In this document: piece after piece, positions 43,719 through 52,349 of the stretch
How positions within the stretch are numbered: position 1 is the first letter of the stretch
Layout of the letters: each line of letters begins with the position of its first letter
Origin: G965220205 sp965220205
Lineage (GTDB): Bacteria; Chloroflexota; Dehalococcoidia; Lucifugimonadales; Australimonadaceae
Length of the DNA stretch: 64,000 nucleotides
Assembly: GCA_965220205.1 (NCBI GenBank)
Contig: OZ244812.1
Span: forward strand, 1,984,001 to 2,048,000
Reading direction: 5' to 3'
The notes under the pieces: generated by a model
Told to the model about the DNA's origin: nothing
What the model saw: the letters and a program-made list of their open reading frames with translations, nothing else
Databases searched by the model: none
Made by a program: the position numbers and the translations under genes

Positions 43719-46700
43719 CTACGCGCCGGCGCCCTGGGCTTGCGCGACCAACTCGGGCACGGCCGACTGGAACGCTTCGAGGCGTTCGAGCACCTCGAGC
43801 AGCGCTCGTCCCCAGGGGCCGTCGGTCTTGCCGACCGTGAGGTGGATCTGCTGGTTGCCGACTGTGACGCCGTGGCCCAGCGCGCGTTGGAGCGGCATGC
43901 GGGCGCCGCCCACCTCCTCCAGCAGCTTGAGCGTGATGCGGTCGCCGCGCCGCGTGACTGACTCCACCCGCGCGTCTCGCGAGCGGATGCGCACGCGGAC
44001 CATGTACAGCAGGTGGTGCAGCGGCTCCGGCAACTGATGTCCGAACCGGTCCGCGAACTCCCTTGGCAGGTCGTCGGCTTCCGCGATGGTTTTGGCCTTG
44101 GCGAGCCGCTGGTACATCGCCATACGGGTGGGCATGTGCGGCACGAGCTCTTCCGGGACCGACGCCGTGAGACCGAGATCGACGATGGGTTCGGAGCGCT
44201 CGACCACGCTCTGGGGCGCCTCGCCGCCCGCCGCGCGCAACTCGGACACCGCCTCGCTGAGCAGTCGGGTGTAGAGGTCGAAGCCGACGGCGTGGATGTG
44301 GCCGCTCTGCTCGGCACCGAGGAGGTTGCCGGCCCCGCGTATCTCGAGGTCCTTCATGGCGATGCGGAACCCGGCGCCGAGCTCCGTAGCGGCGACGATC
44401 GTCTCCAACCGGCGCTGCGCGGTCTCCGTGAGCCTGCGGCCGCGCTCCACGAGCAGGTAGGCGTACGCGCGCTGGGAGCGGCGGCCGATGCGTCCGCGGA
44501 GCTGGTACAGCTGCGCTAGGCCGAAGGTGTGCGCCCGGTCCACGATGAGGGTGTTGACCGCCGGGATGTCGAGCCCGGACTCGATAATCGTCGTGCAGAC
44601 CAGGACATCGGCTTCGCCCTCTGCAAAGTCCGCCATGACGCTGGCCAGCTCGCCCTCGGGCATCTGGCCGTGTCCCACTAGTACGCGTGCATCGGGGACC
44701 AGCTGACGGACCGTGTCGGCGACGAGCCGGATGCTCCTCACGCGGTTGTGGAGGAAGTACACCTGCCCGCCGCGGTCCATCTCTCTCAGGATGGCCTCGC
44801 GCACGAGGTCGTCGGACGCCTCGGCGAGATACGTCTTGATGGGCAGGCGCTCTTCGGGCGGCGTGTCAATCGTCGAGATATCGCGAATCCCCGCCATCGC
44901 CATGTGCAGCGTCCGGGGAATCGGGGTGGCCGTCAGCGTCAGGACGTCCACCTCGCTGCGCAGCTCCTTCATCCGCTCCTTGTGCCCGACGCCGAAGCGG
45001 TGCTCCTCGTCGATGATCACGAGGCCGAGGTCCTTGAAGCCGACGTCCTTCTGGATGAGGCGGTGGGTGCCGATGACGATGTCGGCCTCCCCACGTTTGA
45101 GCTTGCCCACGACCAGGTCCTGGTCGCGGTCGGTCCGAAACCGCGAGAGCACCTCTACCGTCATCGGGTACGGTTCGAGGCGCTCGCGGAAGGTGTCGTA
45201 ATGTTGCTGGGCGAGGACGGTTGTCGGGACGAGCACGGCGACCTGCTTGCCGCCCATGACGGCCTTGAACGCGGATCGGAGCGCGACCTCGGTCTTGCCG
45301 TAGCCGACATCGCCGCACACGAGCCGGTCCATGGGAGTGGGCCGCTCGAGGTCCTCCTTCACTTCGGTAATCGCGGCGTCCTGGTCGGGCGTTTCGACGT
45401 AGGGGAACGCGTCCTCCATCTCGCGCTGCCAGGGCGAGTCGGGAGCGTGCGAGAAGCCGGACGCCGTCTCCCGCTGCGCATAGAGGGCGAGGAGATCGAC
45501 GGCCAGCTTCTTGGTTGAGTCGCGGGCCCTTGCGACGGCGCGGGTCCACTCCTGGGCGCCGAGCCGGGTTGGCGACGGCGTGGCCTCGTCGCCGCCGACG
45601 TACGGGGAGAGGCGTCCGAGGTGCTCCATGGGCACGAACAGCCGGTCGGCGTCTGCGTACTCCAGGATGATGTACTCGCGCACCGCGCTGGCGTCCGATT
45701 CGCCGCGACTCGATGCGCGGTCGCCGTCGGCGGCCCCGCCGGGCTGACGGTTGGTCGTGCCGACGAACCGGCCTATGCCGTGGTCGATGTGCACGACGTA
45801 CTGGCCGGGGGTCAGCTCCTCGACCGACGCCGACTGGAAGCGGGCGGCGTGCCTGCGCGGGCGCGAAAGCCGGCGCTTAGAAGCGCCAAACACCTCGACG
45901 TCGCTCAGCAGAGTCAGCAACGGCTCGCCCATGGAGTTCGAGTCCGCGCGCAGCGCCCATCCGCCGGTGAGCGTCGTGTGCACGATGTCGATGACGCCGT
46001 CAGCCGCAGGCGCGTCGAGCGAGCGTGTCTCGCGCGCGCCGACCCCTGCGTCGCGCAGGAGCTCCTCGAGCCGCCGCGAGTGCTGCGTGGCGATGACGGT
46101 GCGCGAGCGGCTGGCGCTGATGCGTTCGGCAAGGCGTTCGATGCCCTGGTAGCCAGCGGGTGCGCTCAGGGGAAGCTCGACCGTCTCGCCGGCGGCGGTC
46201 GAACGGTGATAGCGGCTGAGGTCGAGCCGGTTCGGCCATTGCGCAAGCGCCGGTCCGATGTCCGACCAGGGCGCGAGGCCCGCCGGGAAACCCAAGGGCA
46301 GCTCCCCGCGCTCTTGCTTGGAGAGGCGCAGCCTCTCGGCAGCGCTCTCGTTGTGGAGCGCGGCTTCGGCAATCTCGCCCGGCTCGTCGACAATGACCAG
46401 GACGTTCGGGACCTCCCTCAGGTGGTCGACCAGCGTGTGATGGAGCAGGAATCCTGCGTAGAGCGAGGCGCTCTCCGTGGGGTAGCCGGCCATCACTTCC
46501 GCCAAGTCGTCGACGATGCGGTCGCGGTCGGCGGTCCGGGCGTTCGAGAAGTCGAGCGCTCGAATCATGGCGTCGACGGCGGCGTGGTCGACGAGAGTGG
46601 GGAGGAGCTCGGCGGCGGGCAGAACGACGAGCTCGTCGAGGTTGTGGACCGAGCGTTGGGAGCCGGGTTCGAACGCTCGCAGGGTGTCGATGCGGTCGCC

Positions 46701-47480
46701 CCAGAGGTCGATGCGCGCCGGATGCGGGTGTCCCGGGCCGAAGATGTCGACGATGCCGCCGCGGCGGGCGGCTGTCCCGGGCTCGTCCACGACGGCGCCG
46801 ATGCGGTAGGCCATGCGTGCCCACTGTTGGAGGGTCGCCTCGACGCTCAGCTTCTGGTCGGGGCGGATGGTCTGCGCCTGCCGGAGCAGCAGGTCCGGGG
46901 GCAGCGTCTTCTGCATCAACCCCGTCACGGAGGCGACGATGAGCGGAGCGGGGTTCCCGGCTCCGTTGGGCGCTCGATCGGACGCGGCGCGTCCGCCGAC
47001 GAGCCCGTGCAGCGCCCCAAGCGAGGCGATGCGCTCGTGGACGGTCCCTGTCTCGACGGACAGGCGCTCGTAGGGCAGGAGCTCGGACTCGGCGAACTGG
47101 TAGATTGGGGCGTCGTCGTCGCAGTAGGCCTCGAGCTCGCCGACGAGGCGGCGAGCGTCCTCGGGATGCGGCGTGACCACGACGACGGGGCCCGTCCAGC
47201 CATGCCAGAGCGCGGCGAGGACGTAGGGCTTGGCCGGCTCGACGGCGGTCGCCGTCAGCCCACCGCGTCCCGACGCGACCTGCTCGCGCAGGCGCTGGAA
47301 CACGGGCAGCGAGGCAAGGCCGTCGATGAGGCCGACGAGGCTCAATTCCCCCTCCGATGGGCCCGCGCTCTGTTTCGCGCGCCTGGGCCGAAGCACGCCA
47401 AACAAGCCGGACAGGTCCGGCCGCGGCCATTCTAGCAGGTGGGGGCGCGGCGTCCTCCCCTCTCCCCGTCTCGCGGACAA
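43719..47480 (-). CDS. mfd: transcription-repair coupling factor
   Basis: Translocase that removes stalled RNA polymerase and recruits UvrA. 1253 aa. UvrB-like N-terminal domains end near 540; the RNA-polymerase-interacting domain begins PGQYVVHIDHGIGRFVGTTN. The RecG-like motor has DRLVCGDVGYGKTEVALRSA (Walker A), VIIDEEHRFGVGHKERMKEL, LTLTATPIPRTLHMAMAGIR and ILVCTTIIESGLDIPAVN-type motif V (VLVCTTIIESGLDIPAVNTL). The C-terminal D7 domain closes the protein. The first 25 residues are Arg/Pro-rich from a TTG and are not conserved, so the true start may lie further in. Confidence 0.95.
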   Translation of the reverse strand: MSARRGEGRTPRPHLLEWPRPDLSGLFGVLRPRRAKQSAGPSEGELSLVGLIDGLASLPVFQRLREQVASGRGGLTATAVEPAKPYVLAALWHGWTGPVVVVTPHPEDARRLVGELEAYCDDDAPIYQFAESELLPYERLSVETGTVHERIASLGALHGLVGGRAASDRAPNGAGNPAPLIVASVTGLMQKTLPPDLLLRQAQTIRPDQKLSVEATLQQWARMAYRIGAVVDEPGTAARRGGIVDIFGPGHPHPARIDLWGDRIDTLRAFEPGSQRSVHNLDELVVLPAAELLPTLVDHAAVDAMIRALDFSNARTADRDRIVDDLAEVMAGYPTESASLYAGFLLHHTLVDHLREVPNVLVIVDEPGEIAEAALHNESAAERLRLSKQERGELPLGFPAGLAPWSDIGPALAQWPNRLDLSRYHRSTAAGETVELPLSAPAGYQGIERLAERISASRSRTVIATQHSRRLEELLRDAGVGARETRSLDAPAADGVIDIVHTTLTGGWALRADSNSMGEPLLTLLSDVEVFGASKRRLSRPRRHAARFQSASVEELTPGQYVVHIDHGIGRFVGTTNRQPGGAADGDRASSRGESDASAVREYIILEYADADRLFVPMEHLGRLSPYVGGDEATPSPTRLGAQEWTRAVARARDSTKKLAVDLLALYAQRETASGFSHAPDSPWQREMEDAFPYVETPDQDAAITEVKEDLERPTPMDRLVCGDVGYGKTEVALRSAFKAVMGGKQVAVLVPTTVLAQQHYDTFRERLEPYPMTVEVLSRFRTDRDQDLVVGKLKRGEADIVIGTHRLIQKDVGFKDLGLVIIDEEHRFGVGHKERMKELRSEVDVLTLTATPIPRTLHMAMAGIRDISTIDTPPEERLPIKTYLAEASDDLVREAILREMDRGGQVYFLHNRVRSIRLVADTVRQLVPDARVLVGHGQMPEGELASVMADFAEGEADVLVCTTIIESGLDIPAVNTLIVDRAHTFGLAQLYQLRGRIGRRSQRAYAYLLVERGRRLTETAQRRLETIVAATELGAGFRIAMKDLEIRGAGNLLGAEQSGHIHAVGFDLYTRLLSEAVSELRAAGGEAPQSVVERSEPIVDLGLTASVPEELVPHMPTRMAMYQRLAKAKTIAEADDLPREFADRFGHQLPEPLHHLLYMVRVRIRSRDARVESVTRRGDRITLKLLEEVGGARMPLQRALGHGVTVGNQQIHLTVGKTDGPWGRALLEVLERLEAFQSAVPELVAQAQGAGA

Positions 47481-47509
47481 GGATTGAGGATGGGGGGGCC
47501 GCGGAGTGG

Positions 47510-47515
47510 TACAAT
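47510..47515 (+). promoter_or_regulatory. -10 box of the tRNA-Ile promoter
   Basis: TACAAT about 50 nt upstream of the tRNA. A TTGAGG at 47484 gives a 20-nt spacer, longer than ideal, so only the -10 is called. Confidence 0.4.
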
Positions 47516-47564
47516 CGGGAGGAGACGTCCGTAAGGGGCGCGGTGCGCCCCTCTCCTCTCGCGC

Positions 47565-47641
47565 GGGCCACTAGCTCAGTCGGTTAGAGCGCAGTCCTGA
47601 TAAGACTGAGGTCCCTGGTTCGATTCCAGGGTGGCCCACCA
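47565..47641 (+). tRNA. tRNA-Ile (anticodon GAT)
   Basis: Complete cloverleaf. Acceptor GGGCCAC (47565-47571) pairs with GTGGCCC (47631-47637), followed by A and encoded CCA. D-loop contains AGCTCAGTCGGTTAGAGC. Anticodon arm CAGTC-CTGATAA-GACTG gives GAT. T-arm CCTGG-TTCGATT-CCAGG. No intron. The DNA just downstream is AT-richer (DUF2806-like gene), making its 3' end a possible integration site. Confidence 0.97.
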
Positions 47642-47731
47642 CTCCAGCTCTAGACACCCCACCCCACATCGGCTGCAGCTCCGGGCAACACAGTAACCCT
47701 GTCAATATGGATTTCAGAACGGTTCGCCACT

Positions 47732-48580
47732 ATGCCTGACATTCCCATCATCAACGCTGGAGAGCTCACGAAGCCGGCAACGGTCTTAATCGAGAAGATT
47801 TCAAACGCGGTTGGTACCCTCTGGGAGCCGAGGCAGATCCGAAGAGTCGCACAGGCCAAAGCCGACGCAGCGATGACTCTCGCGAAGAGCGATATAGAGA
47901 CTGACGACCTCAAGCGTAGAGCAGCACAGCGATTTGTAGAGGAGGAAACGAGGAAACAATCAAATATGGAGAACATCGTCGAGAAAGCTGTTCGAGACGT
48001 CAATCCCAATGCCCCAACGGAGCACGTAGAAGACGATTGGATCACCAACTTCTTCGACAAATGCAGGTCTGTCTCCGATGACGAGATGCAGGCTCTGTGG
48101 TCGCGTATCCTCTCTGGAGAAGCCAACTCTCCAGGTTCCTTCTCGAGGAAGACCGTAAACTTGGTGGCCGACTTGGACAAAGCAAGTGGTAAGTCATTTC
48201 ACACCCTGTGCAGTTTCGGATGGCAGTACGGTGATAACCTTCTTCCTCTCATTTTTGACTCTGAGCACCCAATATACAAGCAACGTGGAATAGATCTATA
48301 TTCGCTCGGCGAATTGGCCGCCCTTGGACTCATCCAGATAAACGCGGTTACAGGATTCGAACTCCGTGACCTACCTAAGGGGCGTGCAATTGCTTATCAC
48401 AATCGCTCCGTCTTCCTAACATTTCCAAAGGAGGAGGCGAATAGCCTAGATATCGGTAGAGTGTTAATGACCCCATCTGGGACACAGTTATCCCGTATCC
48501 TCAAACCGACCGCGATAGATGGATTCTTCGATTACGTCTACGATAAATGGACCAAGGAGTCTCTAGTCTCTCCTCGCTAG
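47732..48580 (+). CDS. DUF2806-like protein beside tRNA-Ile
   Basis: 282 aa. The sequence pattern TKPATVLIEKISNAVGTLWE, RRIAAQRFVEEETRKQSN-like helices (RAAQRFVEEETRKQSNMENI), and EDDWITNFFDKCRSVSDDEM followed by LWSRILSGEANSPGSFSRKT matches the DUF2806 family. Long charged helices dominate the first 120 residues; the C-terminal part is mixed (DLYSLGELAALGLIQINAV, FFDYVYDKWTKES). No catalytic motif was seen. Base composition is AT-richer than the neighbours, so it is likely acquired. DUF2806 proteins turn up in variable genome regions; a defence role is possible but unproven. No clear ribosome-binding site precedes the ATG. Confidence 0.7.
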   Translation: MPDIPIINAGELTKPATVLIEKISNAVGTLWEPRQIRRVAQAKADAAMTLAKSDIETDDLKRRAAQRFVEEETRKQSNMENIVEKAVRDVNPNAPTEHVEDDWITNFFDKCRSVSDDEMQALWSRILSGEANSPGSFSRKTVNLVADLDKASGKSFHTLCSFGWQYGDNLLPLIFDSEHPIYKQRGIDLYSLGELAALGLIQINAVTGFELRDLPKGRAIAYHNRSVFLTFPKEEANSLDIGRVLMTPSGTQLSRILKPTAIDGFFDYVYDKWTKESLVSPR

Positions 48581-49070
48581 CATCGCATCTGAGTGTAGTG
48601 GCATAGGTCGCGCTTGTGATGACACTGATTCGAGGGAATCCAATAGGACTCGACCAAGGCCAAGAATGACTGGGGTGGGGATGCGGGTGCTTCCGGTAAA
48701 CGAGCCGCCGCCTTTCGTGACTATCCCGCTGAACCTTCGGAGACTCGCCAGCATTGAATGGCCGCAGTGGCGGATCCGTGAGCGCGCGAGCCGGAAGCGA
48801 TGACGCGACGCGTCACTCGCCTGGGTGTGGCCCTCCATAGTGGGACACCGGAAGGGAGCGCTGACTACCAAGCACAGCTGCAGTGCCTTGGAAGACCCTT
48901 GTGTCGTCCGCGTTAACGCGTCACAATCGCCGAGTGAATGGTCTCAGTAGGTTCGCAGGCCGCCCAGCCACATCTCGAAGACGGTACTGCCTACGGTCCA
49001 ATCAGGTCTCCTCCTCTCCATCTACAGATTGAGCGTATCCATCACTGGTTCTCCTAGGAGGTAGGAGCAG
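48581..49070. other. intergenic region, no supported gene
   Basis: 490 bp between the DUF2806-like gene and the P-loop kinase. Short open frames on both strands lack ribosome-binding sites and family features. A GGTTCGCAGGCCGCCCAGCC string near 48951 is only a weak look-alike of the tRNA 3' end, so no attR can be claimed. The last 30 nt carry CTCCTAGGAGGTAGGAGC, the ribosome-binding site of the next gene. Confidence 0.4.
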
Positions 49071-49616
49071 TTGCTTACTCCCGGTGACAGCGTCTGGCTT
49101 ATCACCGGCATCCCCGGCGCTGGGAAGAGCACGGTTTCGAGGGAAATCGCGAGGCAATTCCCTAGGTCGGCGCACATCGAAGTGGACCGGGTCCGCGAGA
49201 TGATCGTGTCGGGGTACTTGGGTCCAGGCCAAGAGCCTCTGGCCGAGTCCGATGCGCAGTTGGAGTTGGGCGCCCGTAACGCAGCACGCCTTGCGGACTC
49301 CCTGATGGAAGCTGGGTTCACTCCCATCGTTGACGACGTCGTTCTCCAACTGCAGCTGGCGCGGTACAGGGAAAGCCTCTCCCGCTGGCCGATCCGCCTG
49401 GTTGTGCTGGCGTCGCCTGTTAGCATCGCGCTCGAACGGGACCGAGGGCGGCCGGAGGAGCACGTAGCAGACAGATTCGCCTATCTGGATGCGGAGCTGC
49501 ACAAACAGATGCAAGGGTTGGGCCTCTGGCTGGACACATCGGGGATGACCGTAGCGGAGACGGTTGAGGCGATTATCCGATGCGCGGACGAAGCGACCCT
49601 GAACCCGCTCTCCTGA
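49071..49616 (+). CDS. P-loop kinase of the zeta-toxin/antibiotic-kinase type
   Basis: 181 aa. Walker A ITGIPGAGKSTVSREIARQF near residue 11, then HIEVDRVREMIVSGYLGPGQ (Asp/Arg substrate-side motif) and FTPIVDDVVLQLQLARYRES, followed by ALERDRGRPEEHVADRFAYL with lid arginines. Family includes zeta toxins, chloramphenicol phosphotransferase and small nucleotide kinases. No antitoxin partner is adjacent, so a toxin role is not supported. TTG start behind GGAGGTAGGAG. Substrate unknown. Confidence 0.78.
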   Translation: MLTPGDSVWLITGIPGAGKSTVSREIARQFPRSAHIEVDRVREMIVSGYLGPGQEPLAESDAQLELGARNAARLADSLMEAGFTPIVDDVVLQLQLARYRESLSRWPIRLVVLASPVSIALERDRGRPEEHVADRFAYLDAELHKQMQGLGLWLDTSGMTVAETVEAIIRCADEATLNPLS

Positions 49617-49883
49617 TGATTTCCGGCCTCCGGCAGCCGAAAGGAGAGGCAGCGCGGCGCGCCGTCCCAGCCCATGCCGCCGAGGGCCGATCATCGAGGC
49701 AGTCGAGACGGAGGTGGAGTGTATGCGTCGACGGCAGGAGCCCCAAGTGACGATGTTGGCCTTCGTTTCAAGGGCTTCGCGACAAGGCCTCGGGCTGCGT
49801 TGGCCAGCCGCCTGCGCCGCCAGCTCGTGGTACCCTGAGGGACGCCCCGACCGCGCCACTGACTGCCGGAAGCGTCCACCCAT

Positions 49884-50792
49884 ATGCCTGACCGCCTCGT
49901 TGTCGCCGTCGCCATTGCGCTCCTCCTGGCGCTCGGCGCTTGCAGCGGGTCCTCGACGACCGACGTGCCCGCTCGCTACAGCGGGATCATCGTCGCCAGC
50001 GAGTTCGTCGTGGGCGTCAACCGGTTCCCGTTCGGCCTCGTCTCGCGAGACGGCGAGCTCCTGGAGGGGGAGAGCGTCAACGTGCGCTTCTTCTCGCTTG
50101 CCCAGCCCGAATCCGTGCTGCTTGCCGAAGCGCCCGCCGTCTGGCGGAGCGTCCCTGGCGCTACGCCGCACGAGCACCCGGACGGCGAGCTTCACATGCA
50201 CCTCGACTACACGGGCGTGTACGTCGTCGATGCGGTCGAGTTCTCAGTGGAAGGACTGTGGCAGGCGTCGTTCGACGTAGCCGCGGAGGCGGGCAGCGCG
50301 TTTGCGATCGAGCCTGCCGCGTTCCGCGTACTGACGGAGGCCGGGGCGCCTGGGGTCGGCGACCTCGTGCCGCGGACCGACAACCCCACCATCCACGACG
50401 TCGCGTCCTTCTCCGAGCTCTCCACGCGCGGCGAGCCGGACCAGCTGCACAACGTCTCCGTCGCGGGCGCCGTCGAGGCGGGCGAGCCATTCGTCGTTTT
50501 CTTCGCCTCGCCGCAGTTCTGCGTCACCGCGATGTGCGGACCCGTCACCGAGGTACTCGACCAGACACGCGAACAGCTTGGCGGCGCGGTCGAGTTCATC
50601 CACATCGAGCCGTGGGACCTCGTCGAGGCGCGCGAGCACGGGAGGCTGGTCCCCACGGCCGCGACGCGCGACTGGCGGTTGCCAAGCGAGCCGTGGACCT
50701 TCATCGTCGACAGCGACGGTAGGGTTGCCGCGCGGTTCGAGGGCTTCGTCACCGGGGGCGAAGTGCTCGCGGCGCTCGATGGGTTGGGCTAG
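49884..50792 (+). CDS. lipoprotein with thioredoxin-like C-terminal domain
   Basis: 302 aa. Signal LVVAVAIALLLALGAC with lipobox LALGAC, so exported and lipid-anchored. The N-terminal 170 residues are beta-rich (Ig-like: FPFGLVSRDGELLEGESVNV, DGELHMHLDYTGVYVVDAVE). The C-terminal part has a thioredoxin-like core (PFVVFFASPQFCVTAMCGPV with Cys-x4-Cys, and PWTFIVDSDGRVAARFEGFV). Redox activity is possible, but the cysteine spacing is not the CxxC of classical thioredoxins. Its stop overlaps the stop of the convergent SDR gene. Confidence 0.75.
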   Translation: MPDRLVVAVAIALLLALGACSGSSTTDVPARYSGIIVASEFVVGVNRFPFGLVSRDGELLEGESVNVRFFSLAQPESVLLAEAPAVWRSVPGATPHEHPDGELHMHLDYTGVYVVDAVEFSVEGLWQASFDVAAEAGSAFAIEPAAFRVLTEAGAPGVGDLVPRTDNPTIHDVASFSELSTRGEPDQLHNVSVAGAVEAGEPFVVFFASPQFCVTAMCGPVTEVLDQTREQLGGAVEFIHIEPWDLVEAREHGRLVPTAATRDWRLPSEPWTFIVDSDGRVAARFEGFVTGGEVLAALDGLG

Positions 50793-51508
50793 TAGTAGAT
50801 GCCCTTCTGCGGGAGCAGGAGGACGTCCTCCATCACCTGGGTGTCGGAGATCGAGATAGCAGCGACGATTGTTCGCGCCACTTCCTCCGGCTTGAGCATG
50901 TCCTCGCGGGGGAGCGGCGGGTCGTAGTCCCCCCAGATCGGCGTGTCCACGGGGCCCGGCGCGACGTGCACCACCCGCACGCCGTGACGGCGCACCTCCG
51001 TCGTGAGCGCGCGCGCCAGCCCAGCGACGGCGTGCTTCGTTGCGCTGTATCCCGACGTGTTGGCGAAGCCCCGGCGCGCGGCGACCGACGACAGCATGAC
51101 GATGGTCCCGCGCCCACGCTCGAGCATGCCCGGGAGCACCGCGCGCGCGGCGAAGAATGTGCCGCTCACGTTGGTGCGCCACAGCTCGTCCCACATGTCG
51201 TCGGTCGTCTCCGGGAGCGGCGCCACGTAGAAGACGCCGGCCGAATTCACGAGGATGTCAACCGCGCCCCACTCGCTCGTCACCCGCTCCACCATCGCGC
51301 GGACCTGCGCGTCCTCGCGCACGTCGCACTCGACGAGCATGGCGGTCTCGTCCGGTGCCGCCGCGCGCAGACGCGCCACGTCGCGGCCAGCCATCGCCAC
51401 GCGGACGCCGGCGTCCGTGAGCGCCCGCGTCACCTCGCGGCCAATGCCGCTGGAGGCGCCCGTCACGATCGCCGTCTGGCCCGCGAGCAGCGAGCTGGCG
51501 TTCGTCAT
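50789..51508 (-). CDS. short-chain dehydrogenase/reductase, possible sepiapterin-reductase-like partner
   Basis: 239 aa classical SDR. Cofactor loop AIVTGASSGIGREVTRALTD, NAG motif VDILVNSAGVFYVAPLPE, catalytic Ser and Tyr-x3-Lys in MLSSVAARRGFANTSGYSAT plus KHAV. NADPH use is likely from the Arg after the second beta strand (MAGRDVARLRAA). The ATG overlaps the upstream PTPS gene stop as ATGA. Sepiapterin reductase is itself an SDR, so its position suggests the last step of a tetrahydrobiopterin-like pathway. The sequence alone does not identify the substrate. Confidence 0.85.
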   Translation of the reverse strand: MTNASSLLAGQTAIVTGASSGIGREVTRALTDAGVRVAMAGRDVARLRAAAPDETAMLVECDVREDAQVRAMVERVTSEWGAVDILVNSAGVFYVAPLPETTDDMWDELWRTNVSGTFFAARAVLPGMLERGRGTIVMLSSVAARRGFANTSGYSATKHAVAGLARALTTEVRRHGVRVVHVAPGPVDTPIWGDYDPPLPREDMLKPEEVARTIVAAISISDTQVMEDVLLLPQKGIYY

Positions 51509-51924
51509 AGCATGCTCGTGAACTCGAACCGGTTCTTGCGCGTCTCGTCGATGGTGATCTTGCGCAGCATGCCGTCGAGCGGCCCGGCCAGGCGGTCCCA
51601 GACCCGCCGGGCGATGTTCTCGCCCGTCGGGACCAGATCGTAGTAGTCCTCGACATCCACATTCAGGTAACGGTGCTCGTAGACATCCAGGACGTGCCTG
51701 CGCACCGCCGCATCGAGCGCGCCGAGCGGCGTCACGAACCCGGTCAGCGGGTCCACGGGGCCCCCGACCGTCACGGTCAGGCCGTAGTTGTGACCGTGGC
51801 CATTGGGGTTGGCGCACTTGCCGAAGATGCGCTCGTTCTCCTCCCAGCTCAGGTGGTCCGTGTACAGCCGATGCGAGGCCGAGAACACGAACCGCCGCGA
51901 GAGCTGCACGATTGGCTCGCTCAT
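51505..51924 (-). CDS. 6-pyruvoyl-tetrahydropterin synthase/QueD-family protein (first copy by position)
   Basis: 139 aa. Zinc histidines at FVFSASHRL (His18) and NPNGHGHNYGL (His43, His45). The catalytic Cys37 sits in FGKCANPNGHGHNYG. VYEHRYLNVDVEDY carries a further His, and PTGENIARRVWDRL and ITIDETRKNRFEF hold the pterin-anchoring Glu. The NPNGHGHNY form is close to the eukaryote-like PTPS type. Overlaps both neighbours by 4 bp. Confidence 0.92.
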   Translation of the reverse strand: MSEPIVQLSRRFVFSASHRLYTDHLSWEENERIFGKCANPNGHGHNYGLTVTVGGPVDPLTGFVTPLGALDAAVRRHVLDVYEHRYLNVDVEDYYDLVPTGENIARRVWDRLAGPLDGMLRKITIDETRKNRFEFTSML

Positions 51925-52337
51925 GCGGACTCTCCGCAGTAGTCGACGAAGAGGTCGTCAGTCTCGAAGAGTCGAATGCGGCTGAGCGTTGCGCCCGCCA
52001 GCCTTTGCGCGATGAGACCCCACAGCACGACCGCCAGGTTCTCGGTCGTGGGGATACGCTCGGCGAAGTAGGGGGTGTCGAGGTTCAGGTGCTTGTGGTC
52101 GAAAAGGCGCACCACCCCCGCGACCGCATCCTCAAGGTCAACGAGGTTGACGACCATCCCGGTGACGGGGTCGGGCGCGCCCGCCACGGCCACCTCGAGC
52201 GTGTAGTTGTGCCCGTGGCCGTTCGGCAGGGCGCACAACCCGAACACGCGGTTGTTCTCCTCCTCGGACCACTCCTCGCGGTAGTAGCGATGGGAGGCCG
52301 AGAAATCGAACCGCCGGGAGATGGTGACTTCGGGCAA
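51921..52337 (-). CDS. 6-pyruvoyl-tetrahydropterin synthase/QueD-family protein (second copy)
   Basis: 138 aa. Same motifs as its neighbour: FDFSASHRYYREEW (His16), FGLCALPNGHGHNYTLEV (Cys35, His41, His43), FDHKHLNLDTPYF, PTTENLAVVLWGL and IRLFETDDLFVDY. It differs from the next copy through most of the chain, so the duplication is old. Start is a TTG with no strong ribosome-binding site, 12 nt after the Rieske ferredoxin stop. Tandem copies could form a mixed oligomer or handle two pterins. Confidence 0.92.
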   Translation of the reverse strand: MPEVTISRRFDFSASHRYYREEWSEEENNRVFGLCALPNGHGHNYTLEVAVAGAPDPVTGMVVNLVDLEDAVAGVVRLFDHKHLNLDTPYFAERIPTTENLAVVLWGLIAQRLAGATLSRIRLFETDDLFVDYCGESA

Positions 52338-52349
52338 AACCGGACGCTG

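Noticed and set aside
48940..48975. Second copy of the tRNA-Ile 3' end as attR
   Set aside because: Only about half of the bases agree with GGTTCGATTCCAGGGTGGCC, within chance for this composition.
49002..50201. 399-codon minus-strand frame opposite the P-loop kinase and lipoprotein
   Set aside because: No family features or ribosome-binding site; both plus-strand genes have clear motifs.
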